A DNA stretch of 64,000 bases from Psoroptes ovis (taxonomy: Eukaryota > Arthropoda > Arachnida > Sarcoptiformes > Psoroptidae): assembly GCA_002943765.1 (NCBI GenBank), contig PQWQ01000008.1, forward strand, positions 1 to 64,000, read 5' to 3'. Positions 1 through 11,308 of the stretch are shown one piece after another. Under the pieces are notes generated by a model. That model made no database searches. It was given only the letters and a program-made list of their open reading frames with translations, and had not been told where the DNA came from. Position 1 is the first letter of the stretch, and each line of letters starts with the position of its first letter. Both the position numbers and the translations under genes were made by a program.

Positions 1-3000
1 TTTTTTCAAAAAAAAATCAAAGGCAATAGACTGGCAATTTTTTTTCGAAAAAAAAATCAAAGGCAATAGACTGGCAATTTTTTTGAAAAAATCAAAGGCA
101 ATAGACTGGCAATTTTTTGAAAAAATCAAAGGCAATAGACTGGCAATTTTTTGAAAAAATCAAAGGCAATAGACTGGCAATTTTTTGAAAAAATCAAAGG
201 CAATAGACTGGCATTTTTTTCAAAAAAATCAAAGGCTATACACTGCCATCTTTTTTCAAAAAAATCAAAGGCAATAGACTGGCAATTTTTTGAAAAAATC
301 AAAGGCAATAGACTGGCAATTTTTTCAAAAAATCAAAGGCAATAGACTGGCAATTTTTTGAAAAAATCAAAGGCTATACACTGCCATCTTTTTTCAAAAA
401 AATCAAAGGCAATAGACTGGCAATTTTTTGAAAAAATCAAAGGCAATAGACTGGCAATTTTTTCGAAAAAATCAAAGGCAATAACTGCATTTTTAAAAAA
501 AATCAAAGGCAATAGACTGGCAATTTTTTGAAAAAATCAAAGGCAATAGACTGGCAATTTTTTCGAAAAAATCAAAGGCAATAGACTGGCAATTTTTTCG
601 AAAAAATCAAAGGCTATACACTGCCATCTTTTTTCCAAAAAATCAAAGGCAATAGACTGGCAATTTTTTTCAAAAAAATCAAAGGCTATACACTGCCATC
701 TTTTTCAAAAACATCTCAAAAAATCAAAGGCTATACACTGCCATCTTTTTTCCAAAAAAATCAAAGGCAATAGACTGGCAATTTTTTCGAAAAAATCAAA
801 GGCTATACACTGCCATCTTTTTTCCAAAAAATCAAAGGCAATAGACTGGCAATTTTTTTGAAAAAATCAAAGGCAATAGACTGGCAATTTTTTGAAAAAA
901 TCAAAGGCAATAGACTGGCAATTTTTTTGAGAAAATCAAAGGCTATACACTGCCATCTTTTTTCAAAAAAATCAAAGGCTATACACTGCCATCTTTTTTC
1001 CAAAAAAATCAAAGGCAATAGACTGGCAATTTTTTTGAGAAAATCAAAGGCTATACACTGCCATCTTTTTTCAAAAAAATCAAAGGCTATACACTGCCAT
1101 CTTTTTTCCAAAAAAATCAAAGGCAATAGACTGGCAATTTTTTCGAAAAAATCAAAGGCAATAGACTGGCAATTTTTTGAAAAAAAATCAAAGGCTATAC
1201 ACTGCCATCTTTTTTCAAAAAAATCAAAGGCAATAGACTGGCAATTTTTTTGAGAAAATCAAAGGCTATACACTGCCATCTTTTTTCAAAAAAATCAAAG
1301 GCTATACACTGCCATCTTTTTTCCAAAAAATCAAAGACAATAGACTGGCAATTTTTTTGAAAAAATCAAAGGCAATAGACTGGCAATTTTTTGAAAAAAT
1401 CAAAGGCAATAGACTGGCAATTTTTTTCAAAAAAATCAAAGGCTATACACTGCCATCTTTTTTCAAAAAAATCAAAGGCTATACACTGCCATCTTTTTTC
1501 AAAAAAATCAAAGGCAATAGACTGGCAATTTTTTTGAGAAAATCAAAGGCTATACACTGCCATCTTTTTTCAAAAAAATCAAAGGCTATACACTGCCATC
1601 TTTTTTCCAAAAAAATCAAAGGCAATAGACTGGCAATTTTTTCGAAAAAATCAAAGGCTATACACTGCCATCTTTTTTCCAAAAAATCAAAGACAATAGA
1701 CTGGCAATTTTTTTGAAAAAATCAAAGGCAATAGACTGGCAATTTTTTGAAAAAATCAAAGGCAATAGACTGGCAATTTTTTTCAAAAAAATCAAAGGCT
1801 ATACACTGCCATCTTTTTTCAAAAAAATCAAAGGCTATACACTGCCATCTTTTTTCAAAAAAATCAAAGGCAATAGACTGGCAATTTTTTTGAGAAAATC
1901 AAAGGCTATACACTGCCATCTTTTTTCAAAAAAATCAAAGGCAATAGACTGGCAATTTTTTGAAAAAATCAAAGGCTATACACTGCCATCTTTTTTCAAA
2001 AAAATCAAAGGCAATAGACTGGCAATTTTTTGAAAAAAAATCAAAGGCTATACACTGCCATCTTTTTTCAAAAAAATCAAAGGCTATACACTGCCATCTT
2101 TTTTCAAAAAAATCAAAGGCAATAGACTGGCAATTTTTTTCAAAAAAATCAAAGGCAATAGACTGGCAATTTTTTTGAAAAAATCAAAGGCAATAGACTG
2201 GCAATTTTTTCGAAAAAATCAAAGGCTATACACTGCCATCTTTTTTCAAAAAAATCAAAGGCTATACACTGCCATCTTTTTTCCAAAAAAATCAAAGGCA
2301 ATAGACTGGCAATTTTTTCGAAAAAATCAAAGGCTATACACTGCCATCTTTTTTCCAAAAAATCAAAGACAATAGACTGGCAATTTTTTTGAAAAAATCA
2401 AAGGCAATAGACTGGCAATTTTTTGAAAAAATCAAAGGCAATAGACTGGCAATTTTTTTCAAAAAAATCAAAGGCAATAGACTGGCAATTTTTTGAAAAA
2501 ATCAAAGGCAATAGACTGGCAATTTTTTTCAAAAAAATCAAAGGCTATACACTGCCATCTTTTTTCAAAAAAATCAAAGGCTATACACTGCCATCTTTTT
2601 TCCAAAAAAATCAAAGGCAATAGACTGGCAATTTTTTTCAAAAAAATCAAAGGCTATACACTGCCATCTTTTTTCAAAAAAATCAAAGGCAATAGACTGG
2701 CAATTTTTTTGAGAAAATCAAAGGCTATACACTGCCATCTTTTTTCAAAAAAATCAAAGGCTATACACTGCCATCTTTTTTCAAAAAAATCAAAGGCAAT
2801 AGACTGGCAATTTTTTGAAAAAATCAAAGGCAATAGACTGGCAATTTTTTGAAAAAATCAAAGGCAATAGACTGGCAATTTTTTTCAAAAAAATCAAAGG
2901 CTATACACTGCCATCTTTTTTCAAAAAAATCAAAGGCTATACACTGCCATCTTTTTTCCAAAAAAATCAAAGGCAATAGACTGGCAATTTTTTCGAAAAA

Positions 3001-3345
3001 ATCAAAGGCTATACACTGCCATCTTTTTTCCAAAAAATCAAAGGCAATAGACTGGCAATTTTTTCGAAAAAATCAAAGGCTATACACTGCCATCTTTTTT
3101 CAAAAAAATCAAAGGTTATACACTGCCATCTTTTTTCAAAAAAATCAAAGGCAATCGACTGGCAATTTTTTCGAAAAAATCAAAGGCTATAGCACGTGGA
3201 AATTTTTCAAAATTTCGAAAAAATCTAAGATTATAGTACGGGGAAATTTTTCAAAAAATCGGAAAAATCTAAGGCTATACAGCGCCATCTTCTTTCAAAA
3301 TTTTACGATTTTTTACAAAAATCAAAGGCCTTAGTCTTTTAAAAA
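1..3345. repeat. Satellite array of ~35-base monomers in two variants
   Basis: Head-to-tail monomers of about 34-36 bases, roughly 90 of them, fill this stretch and continue past the left edge of the window. Two monomer types alternate irregularly: type A has core GGCAATAGACTGGCAA and type B has core GGCTATACACTGCCATC. Both are joined by a T-run/A-run linker (TTTTTTGAAAAAATC or TTTTTTCAAAAAAATC). A point variant AAAGACAATAG recurs at about 1333, 1689 and 2365 (spacing 356 and 676 bases), so blocks of about ten monomers have been copied as higher-order units. From about 3180 the units diverge (GGCTATAGCACGTGG, AAGATTATAGTACGG), as expected at an array edge. Because many units are near a multiple of three, long repetitive open frames appear on both strands; I do not regard them as genes. 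Confidence 0.95.
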
Positions 3346-3787
3346 ATTTTCAAATTGCGAATAAATCTTAGGCAATACATCGTCAAAATTTATTTATAAG
3401 ACAATTTAAATTCAATTATTTCAAAATAAATAAATGAAAACTCATACAAATATAAAATTCAAAGAATTTATTCATAAAACAAAAAAGTGAAGTGGAGATA
3501 ATTATTAAGCAATCGATCTATTTACAGTGATTCACATGATTTCCAATTCGCCAAATGTCTATATTTGATCATCTTTGATTTGATTGATTTGTCCTAATAA
3601 TGATTAATGGCTGGAAAGGTGGTAATGGCTCGGCTAAATCATTGTAAAACTTTTAAATCTTAGCGAAAATCTGCGGCAGATTGTGGCGCGAAAATTTTCA
3701 ATTGAAAAATTTAAAAATTTTACATTGTAATGAGTGCTGCCATCTCTTGGTCGAGATTCATACTATTTTAATCCATTTCATGAAATC
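3346..3787. other. Intergenic spacer between satellite and TMEM181
   Basis: AT-rich sequence with no coding frame that I can support. It contains one CTCF-like word at 3739 and is probably the 3' flank and untranslated region of the TMEM181 gene. Confidence 0.6.
3739..3750 (-). promoter_or_regulatory. CTCF-like word (partial match)
   Basis: The minus strand reads CCAAGAGATGGC followed by AG. It matches the CTCF core CCASYAGRKGGC except at the S and Y positions. It lies just beyond the 3' end of TMEM181. Confidence 0.3.
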
Positions 3788-3860
3788 TTAATCACTTTCT
3801 TCATCTGTTCTTGTATCGATTAGATTGGCCACAACATTCGAATTATCACCAATTAATTGT

Positions 3861-3892
<32 letters not shown>

Positions 3893-5956
3893 TTGTTGTA
3901 TGTTGATCAATTCTTCAGTATCACTACCGTATAATATTTCTTCATCCGAATCATTGATCATTGATAATGCCGGATTATCACGTATTATATGACATTCTAT
4001 AGATTATTGTTGTAAATCAAAAATAAAAATAATCGATTAATCAATCAATTCGAATATATTAGGTTGTCCCATAAGTTCTTGCCGATTTTTAAATTTTTTT
4101 TAACCAAAAAAACGGCAAGAACTTATGGGACAACCTAATATAATAATTAATGATTACCATTCGATTGATTCAATGATGGACGATAATAGTAAGCACATGA
4201 ACAAATATAAATATTGACCAATGAAAATATGGATAAAAATGTAGCCGAAGATGAGGAAAAATGTGTAAATGGTAGTAATTGTAAAAATGGTATTAAACTA
4301 ATCATATTATTAACATTATTCGTAATTATCGATGATGATGGTGATGGTTGATTCAAAAAATTATTTGAATTAATCGATGATGGTGATGTTTTACTATCAC
4401 TGATACTATCACTATTATCATTATTGTTGTTTGTTGCCGAAGATATCAAAATGGTCAACAATGATATTGTTATGACGAACAACATCAGAAATGTTTGCAG
4501 CTTAAGTCTTAGGTCGAAATATGGCATCAAACGTAGTTCAGTGAATGCCGACAATACCAATATGATCAGGTAAAGAAAATAGAAAATGAAGGCTGTATAA
4601 AAGAATATGGTCAACAGCTATGAAATGAAAGGCGAATTAATTGAAATTCTATTAAAAATTAATCAATTTCAAATCGGTAAATTTTTACCTGTAAAAATAT
4701 TGAACCATTATAAATGGTCAATTCATCAAATATTGGATTCGATAATTGATTCGATAATGACCATGACATTGTATAAATAACTGTAAACCATATGGTACCA
4801 ATAATCACCAATTTTATAAGGTAAAATTTCATTAATGATCGATTATTTTGACGGATACCATGAAAAAAACAAAGCCAAAACAACATAATCAACGTTTGTA
4901 ATGTTGTATGTAGCCAAATTTCAAGTAAATATGGAAATTTTGAACCAATAAACAAGAATTGAATGGGATATATTGGATTATTGGACAATATTAACAGTAA
5001 TAATTGAATCAATGTCCATTTTTGTTCCAGTGACCAATCATTCAAATGGAATCGGTACAAATAATTAAGATAATAACAAAGAACAATAATGGTGATCATC
5101 AGGAAGAAAAATCGAAACCAAATCAACAATGTTGTAAAGGAAATGTTGATAGAACGAAATTCAAATATAATGTTTTCAATTGTATATTTTTGATTAACCG
5201 ATTCCAATCGATCGAATGTAACATTAACACGATAATGTTGATATTGAATGTCGATCAATCGTATAATACGAATGGATTGACATTTACGACCACTACAAAA
5301 TAGCGATGCTTTTAGCTGGCCATTGGCTACAGAAAAGTCAAGAAAAAATTAACAATTAGCATCAGCTGACGATACAGGTCATGGGTCTTATCAAAAACTT
5401 ACACAACAGCGTTTTATTCGGTGCCAAATCATCATTATTACTGTTAGAATTATAATTCAAACCATCCAGATCGATTTGTACATCAAAATCTTTATGAAAT
5501 GTTTCTGATGTTTCTTCATTTTCAAGCAAAAATATTAGATATAATGATAATTGTTGTGAATATTTCGACAATGATGGTGTATAAATAATGAATGGACCAT
5601 TCGTAAGCAGACGGGTTGTTTGATTTGCGTCATTAATATTTGAATCAAACAATATTTGCCGGGCATTTATTTCATTTATTTTATCAACATTTGGACCAGC
5701 TAAACCAATGAATAGCAATAGAATGTATGATGATAATAATGTAAGCAGCGATAACAATACTTCACGTTTATGCATTATATACACATACATTTGTAGTGTT
5801 CTATGAACAAAAAAATGAATAAGACATGAAAAATTTGAAAAATTCAAAGACCACTAACCTTTCACAACGATCATGATAATACATTGGCGATATAAAACGA
5901 TTAAATTGTGAAAACAAATCATTTAATTGTAAACGTAGCTTGAAAATGAAATTCAT
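3788..5956 (-). CDS. TMEM181: Transmembrane protein 181 (TMEM181) homologue
   Basis: Five exons on the minus strand: 5859-5956, 5403-5800, 4689-5326, 4158-4617 and 3788-3996. They join in frame to 600 residues, and every junction has GT..AG ends. The start at 5956 is the first Met after an in-frame stop. An N-terminal membrane segment after MHKREV is followed by an extracytoplasmic domain with several N-linked glycosylation sequons, then a multi-span membrane region. Family landmarks are IWFRFFF, WSLEQKW, FWLCFFHGIR, ELRLMPYFDLRLK and the acidic tail SMINDSDEEILYGSD, which aligns with vertebrate TMEM181 as I recall it. The tail then has a 13-residue poly-Gln run and ends in EESD. TMEM181 is a poorly characterised seven-span surface/endomembrane protein (GOLD/Wntless-like architecture). 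The tail's poly-Gln is not in the vertebrate protein. The last intron contains a MITE. Confidence 0.93.
3851..3901 (-). repeat. CAG/CAA microsatellite encoding poly-Gln
   Basis: An in-frame CAA/CAG run in the last TMEM181 exon, in the cytoplasmic tail between the YGSD motif and the terminal EESD. Confidence 0.9.
4059..4138. repeat. MITE subfamily III, in TMEM181 intron 4
   Basis: Ends TTAGGTTGTCCCATAAG and CTTATGGGACAACCTAA with TA on both sides. The arms CTTGCCG and CGGCAAG pair almost perfectly, so the intron RNA would carry a hairpin of about 30 base pairs. Confidence 0.93.
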
Positions 5957-6552
5957 TTTTGGATCGAATTCGAATGAACGAGATGGTCAAATTCAATTGA
6001 ACCATTCGATTTTTAAAATAATGAAATTTGTCAAAAATGAATGAATAATTTTTTGATGACAAAACAATTTTGTTTTGCAGCTGTTGTTGTTGTTGTTGCA
6101 TACAAATCACAACAGAAAAAACAACACGGAATATTCCACACGATTCTGCTCGAAATTCTGGATCCCAAATCCCGACTATTTCGATCCAAAATGTTGTGCC
6201 AAAAAGACTATTCCCGAAGATGTAGATAGACGCATGTCAAATAACTTTGAGGAAAATGGAAAATAATTGTTTAAATACTTTTTCAATGAAATGAAATGAA
6301 ATTTCAAATTTTAATTTAATTTTCTATGGCTTTTTTTTGGTTGTTGTTTACATTTTTTCATATTGAATTGTAGGTAATGGAAAAATGTTGAAAAGAAGAA
6401 TTCAAGAATTTGTAAGAATTCAATTTTGATCATTGGTAGACAATTGGCTGGATAATTAAAGGTCCATGTGTTTATAATGTTGAATTTGAATTCTTAAGTT
6501 AAACAAAAAAATTTTGATTACAATGAATTTGATTGGAAGGATTAAAGAATTT
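5957..6552. other. Intergenic spacer upstream of TMEM181
   Basis: AT-rich, with a short TTG run near 6083. It holds the presumed TMEM181 promoter and the 3' flank of the next gene. I see no distinct promoter motif and no MITE. Confidence 0.5.
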
Positions 6553-8793
6553 TCAATCTTCAAATAAATCACGTAATATTCGTATGGATTTATCATTCTT
6601 GAGACCGATATGATATAATTCAATGTTTTCTTTTTGATTATTTTCATCATTATTGGCGTTTTTGTGACACATTTTGTAACAATAATTTATGAAACGTTCA
6701 ATAAATTTAATAGATTTCAACGATAGCTCATAATTTATTATGATATTCGGAATTTTTTTAGGAATTGTAGACATATCCATAATGGAACAATATTCCAATG
6801 CTGTTAAGAATACTTTACCATCATCACTAATGACATTTTCACCATCGAGAATTTCAATATAAATATCATTTTCCAGTGCCAATTTTTCGGAAATATCAAT
6901 CAAATTTTCAGCAGTTGAAACTATCAATATTCGTTGTTCATCATTTTTCTTATATGATAAATCATTATTATTGATAATGATAATCATTTTTTTATGCATA
7001 GATTCAATATCATCCAGTTCTAATATGTGATGATTGAATTTCAGATTTTTAGCAATTTTATATTGCACCAACAATCGATCATAATCGATTTTTTTCGCGA
7101 TTGATTGATGCTGATTATCATCAACATGTGTATCATCTTTTTTCGGAACATATAAATCCTTATAATCATATCCACCTGTCAAAAAATTTGAAAAAAAATG
7201 AGAAATTGAATTAATCATAGTCAAGGAATTACGCTTGGATTCAATTTGTTTTTCAGTTTTTACAGCATTCAAATCTTTAGCGTCATCATCATCATCATCA
7301 TTAAGAGATTGTTTATCAAAATTCTTGGTAACTTCTTGTACTTCTTTATCATGTTTTTTGTTCTTGTTTGAATAATAATAATCGTTGGCTTTTGAATCAT
7401 ATGTTTTCGATTCATCATCGTGTTTATCGTCATCGTTTTCATCGTCTGATACTTGTTGTAAAAATGCTATTTGTGATGGAATTAATTCAATAATTCAATG
7501 AATAAAATGGTTGATGATTATCAAAAACTTACGATTAACAGTTGGCTTTACAGTTTTATTATCATTTTTCAGATTCTTAGAGCAGTCATCGCGCGATTTG
7601 TAAGTTTTAGATTGATCATATTTGTCATCATCTGAAACATCTTGTAAGTATGCTATTATGATGAAATTAATCAAACGAATAAATCTATCAAACAAATCCT
7701 CATCAATGATTTATGAATACTTACAATTTTGAATAGTTGGTTTATTGTCATTTTTATAATCATTTTTCAAATTCTTAGCGCGATCATCACGTGGTTTATA
7801 AGATTTTGGTTCATCATATTTGTCATCATCATCTGATACATCTTGCAAGTATGCTATTTTAATGAAATTGGTCAAAATAATTAGTCTATTAATCAGCGAT
7901 TTAAGAATACTCACGATTAACAGGTTGTTTATTGGTTTTATAATCATTTTTCAGATTCTTGGCACGGTCATCACGTGATTTATAAGTTTTCGGCTCATCA
8001 TATTTGTCACCGTCATTTTCATCGTCTGATACATCTTGCAAGTATGCTATTTTGATGAAATTAAACGAATCAATCTATCAAACAAATCCTCATCAATGAT
8101 TTATGAATACTTACGATTAACATTTTGTTTTTCATAATCGTTTACATCATTAGTGTAATCATTTTTACGATTCTTAGAATAATCATTACGTGATTTATGA
8201 GAATAAGATCTATTCGAACGATTATCATCATCATCGTCATCATATCTGTTATAATTTTTACCAATACGATTATCTTTGTTACTACTACGCATATCATGTT
8301 GATAGAAGTCGTTGTTTCGATCCTCACGAGGTTTTCGAAATTCATACTTATTCGTACGGCCATTGGTTTGATTTTCTGATGAATATCGGCTACCACGATA
8401 ACCATGATCATCTTGATCATTCAAATTTTTCTTAAAACCATCAGATCTATAAGAATCTTTATTCGAACGATAATCACGGTTGTAGCCACGAGAATCCTGT
8501 TCTTCATCATCGGAAACTGTGGCCATATAAGATGGATGAATAAAATTTAAAATTTTAAATACATGGTACTTTTAACTTTGACAACAGCATACCATTATGA
8601 TTATAGCGGCCATTTCGAACGTTATCATTGTCATAACCATTCGTATTATTTCGCCCTGGGAAAAAACGAAAAAATAATCGAAGTTTATATCCAAATCACG
8701 ATAATTAGTTGGATACATACTCAATTCTTCGGCGCTATCTCTGATAGCTCTCACATAATCTCTGATTGAATGAGACATTTTCGATGTTTTCAA
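6553..8793 (-). CDS. Degenerate Vasa/DDX3-like DEAD-box relative lacking most of RecA1
   Basis: Seven minus-strand exons: 8721-8793, 8593-8655, 8115-8516, 7915-8046, 7725-7853, 7533-7652 and 6553-7466. They join to 610 residues; a second in-frame Met at 8778 could be the start instead. Residues 1-400 are Asp/Asn/Arg/Lys-rich low complexity, as in Vasa N-termini. At about 412, YVPKK then IDYDRLLV resembles the Vasa/DDX3 YVPP...INFDKYD lead-in to the helicase core. Only about 70 residues later, RILIVST and PNIIINYEL resemble the second RecA domain (MVFVET, VINFDLP). Between them about 200 residues are missing, including the ATP-binding and DEAD motifs. The HRIGRTGR position is also lost. It should therefore have no helicase ATPase activity. 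The open frame and clean splice sites argue against a dead gene. Family assignment is inference. Confidence 0.72.
7533..8046 (-). repeat. Three tandemly duplicated exons with their introns
   Basis: Exons 4, 5 and 6 of the DEAD-box relative (132, 129 and 120 bases) each begin YLQDVSDD, continue through SRDD or PRDD and KNLKND, and are all phase 1-1. Introns between them share near-identical ends, including AAACAAATCCTCATCAATG. The repeat period is about 190-200 bases. The start of exon 7 (FLQQVSDDEN) and the end of exon 3 (KNRKNDY...NVN) look like the outer halves of the same unit. Confidence 0.88.
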
Positions 8794-9013
8794 TGCGTTG
8801 AATTAATTCACAATTTTTTCAAAATACAAAGTCTTCACAAAGTTTCAAATTATCAAATGGTCAAATGTTTAGATTTTATTTACTCAAATTTCATCACTCA
8901 AACACACACATATAAACAACAATTGAAAAATTCACGTTCGAAATTTCGAACTTTTCTGCGGAAACATTTTCGACTTCTTCAAAAATTGAGCAGAAAAAAA
9001 TGATAATTGTTAC

Positions 9014-9025
9014 GCCATCTAGTGG
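9014..9025 (-). promoter_or_regulatory. CTCF-like site (full core match)
   Basis: The minus strand reads CCACTAGATGGC then G. This matches every position of the CTCF core CCASYAGRKGGC. It is about 220 bases upstream of the start codon at 8793. Confidence 0.5.
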
Positions 9026-9070
9026 CTATATTTGAAAACAACTGGGTTTTTTAATCGCACAAGCCATATA

Positions 9071-9153
9071 TTAGGCTGTCCGAAAAGTTCATTCGGCTCA
9101 ATCATGATAGAGTTGGCTAATGAAAATCGGCCAAAACTTTCCGGACAACTTAA
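9071..9153 (-). repeat. MITE subfamily I
   Basis: Starts TTAGGCTGTCCGAAAAG after TATA and ends CCGGACAACTTAA. The centre reads ATGATAGAGTTGG. Confidence 0.9.
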
Positions 9154-9390
9154 TATTCACCAATTAATCATTATCATTGCTGAATTCGAATTAAGAATTC
9201 GAATTAATTTTGATTGTAATTAATTAATTTTAATTAATCAAAACAAATGAATTTCAATTGTAATTTCAAACTTTATTTCAAAATGATCATCATTCATATT
9301 TTAAATAAATGCATAGATGATCAGCTGATGATTATCATTGATTCATTTGAATTTATCCATTCATTCATTCCAATCCAATTCATCCAAAAT

Positions 9391-11308
9391 TCAATTCCAT
9401 AAATGTTCACATTCCAATTGTTTTAAATTAAATTTAAAACTCCTGAATGTTTTATAATCATTCGATAGTTCATAATATGGTCTTATGGTTACTTTACCAC
9501 CACCATCAGTTGTTGCCGTTGTTGATTTTGAAGGAATTTGAAAATAACTCTGCCATTCTTGATGCATTTCACCTGGTTTACTGTGGTAATTGTAATTAAT
9601 TGCAATTAATTAAGGCCCTACAAAGTAATTAATCAAAAAATACAAACCCAGTACGTATAAATGATCGGATAATATCGATCAGCTCATTCGATATTTCTTT
9701 TTCACGATTCATATATAATTTCGAATCATTACCGAATGGTTTACCAAATAATGGATATAATTCATTTGAATGACACGTGCCACCCCATTTACTACACAAA
9801 TCTTTAACCCTTCCTAGTTTTGCTGTATAAAACCATTGATAAACATTGATGTTTGTTGGATCATTTTCGAATAATTTTTGTACGAAATTCAATGTTGGAC
9901 ATGATAGTAATAAATCACCGAAAGCTATGCCAATTTGTTTTTTAAATAAATCATCTGAATCATAATTTTCATTGAATTGTTTGAGATAAAGCTGTTCAAA
10001 GGTATTAGGGTCATATGAATATTTGTTACTTAGCAATAATCGAATCATTTGTTCGAGCAGGTGTTTAGCATCATTTAATAATAATTTTTCGCTGCTAAAA
10101 CTTTGATTAAATCTAACGAATATAAATGAACCTTCATCTTCGACTGTATTCATTAAAAGATTGAAATTTTTCTTATGATTACCATCTTTGAGCATTTTCT
10201 CAGGGTTAGCTGGTAAAAATTCACCATCAACAACAATTATTGGTTGAACTCCTGTATTTTTGAAAAATAAGAATATTTGAAAATCAATGATTGATCAATT
10301 ACAAAGAGGTGTTTCAAATCATTAAAGGTCAGAATTCAATGAATTCAATGAATTGATAAGTGTATCAAAGGGTCATTACTTACTAAAAAATTCAAATTTT
10401 ACCATTTTTTCCTTGTTTTCTATAGGAATTTGTTGCATACATTCAATCATTGCTTCATTGATTGATTGATCATCATCATTAGCACAATCAACTGCCCGCA
10501 CAAGTTCCAATGTTTTCCTGAGAACTTCATCCGATTCACCGACAAAATAAGGTCCAAAAGCAGCACCAGACATAAGAATTGCTTGTTGAAATAAATTCCT
10601 AGATATTGGTGATAACATGTGAAGACTAACCGAAACCAAGCCTGCACTATGACCGATCAATGTTATTGAATTAGGATCACCACCAAAATATCGAACATTT
10701 TCATTGATCCATTGTAGGGCCAATGCTTGATCCCAAAGTCCTTGATTACCTTTTACATCACTTTGAGCGCGATCAGCATATAGGAATCCAAACATTCCTA
10801 TTCGATAATTCAAGCTGATTGAAATCGAATCACTTTTGATTGATAAATATTCCATATTAATCAAATCATCCGAAGTACCACCGTAAATAAAACCACCACC
10901 ATGTATAAATACAAGTACTGGTTTCAAATTTGATTGATCATTATCCGTATTGATTTGATTCATATCAGGTGTCCATATGTTTAAATAAAGGCAATCTTCA
11001 ACAAATTGTTTATTATGATAACGATGTAAGAATTCAGGTTGTTGATAACAAGAATTTGGCCATTTTGTTGCATCAATTGTTTGATTATATTTTTCTATAG
11101 CGACCGGACGACGAAATCGTAAGGGACCAACTGGTGGTTGTGCATAGGGGATGCCCAAGAATCGTCGTACTAAACGGCCATCATTGGCAAGGGGATATTT
11201 TTCACCAACAATCGAACCTTTGGGTATGAGAATTTCAACACGGTCACAGGTGATCAGGTTGAAATTGATCGCAATTAAAAACACTGAAAATATTAGCAAG
11301 GGCTTCAT
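9391..11308 (-). CDS. Secreted carboxylesterase/cholinesterase-family hydrolase
   Basis: Three exons, 10384-11308, 9648-10251 and 9391-9580, joining to 572 residues. This is the usual length for type-B carboxylesterases, which hydrolyse carboxyl esters by a Ser-Glu-His triad. The first ~22 residues (MKPLLIFSVFLIAINF...) look like a signal peptide. Conserved blocks are GIPYAQPPVGPLRF (52-65), EDCLYLNIW (104-112), the oxyanion HGGGF (136-140), the nucleophile elbow GHSAG with Ser221, acid Glu348 in EDEGSF, and His469 in GTCHSNEL. The elbow has His where most cholinesterases and esterases have Glu (GESAG). The triad is complete, so it is probably active. The C-terminus ends shortly after FIRTGKPGEMHQEW with no obvious tetramerisation helix or GPI signal, which argues against a classical acetylcholinesterase. 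The substrate cannot be told. Confidence 0.9.

Larger units (their letters stand above)
8794..9390. other. Intergenic spacer with one MITE
   Basis: Presumed promoter of the DEAD-box relative (which points left) and 3' flank of the carboxylesterase. It holds a CTCF-like site at 9014 and a MITE at 9071. No other coding signal was seen. Confidence 0.6.

Noticed and set aside
126..3334. Many open frames of 60-161 codons on both strands within the first 3.3 kb, such as repeated KKSKAIDWQFF units
   Set aside because: They are translations of the satellite monomers. Frames exist on both strands at once because repeat lengths are near multiples of three. No gene structure is visible.
8190..8435. Plus-strand and alternative minus frames opposite exon 3 of the DEAD-box relative
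   Set aside because: Low-complexity Asp/Asn codons read in other frames; the spliced minus-strand frame explains the exon and its junctions.
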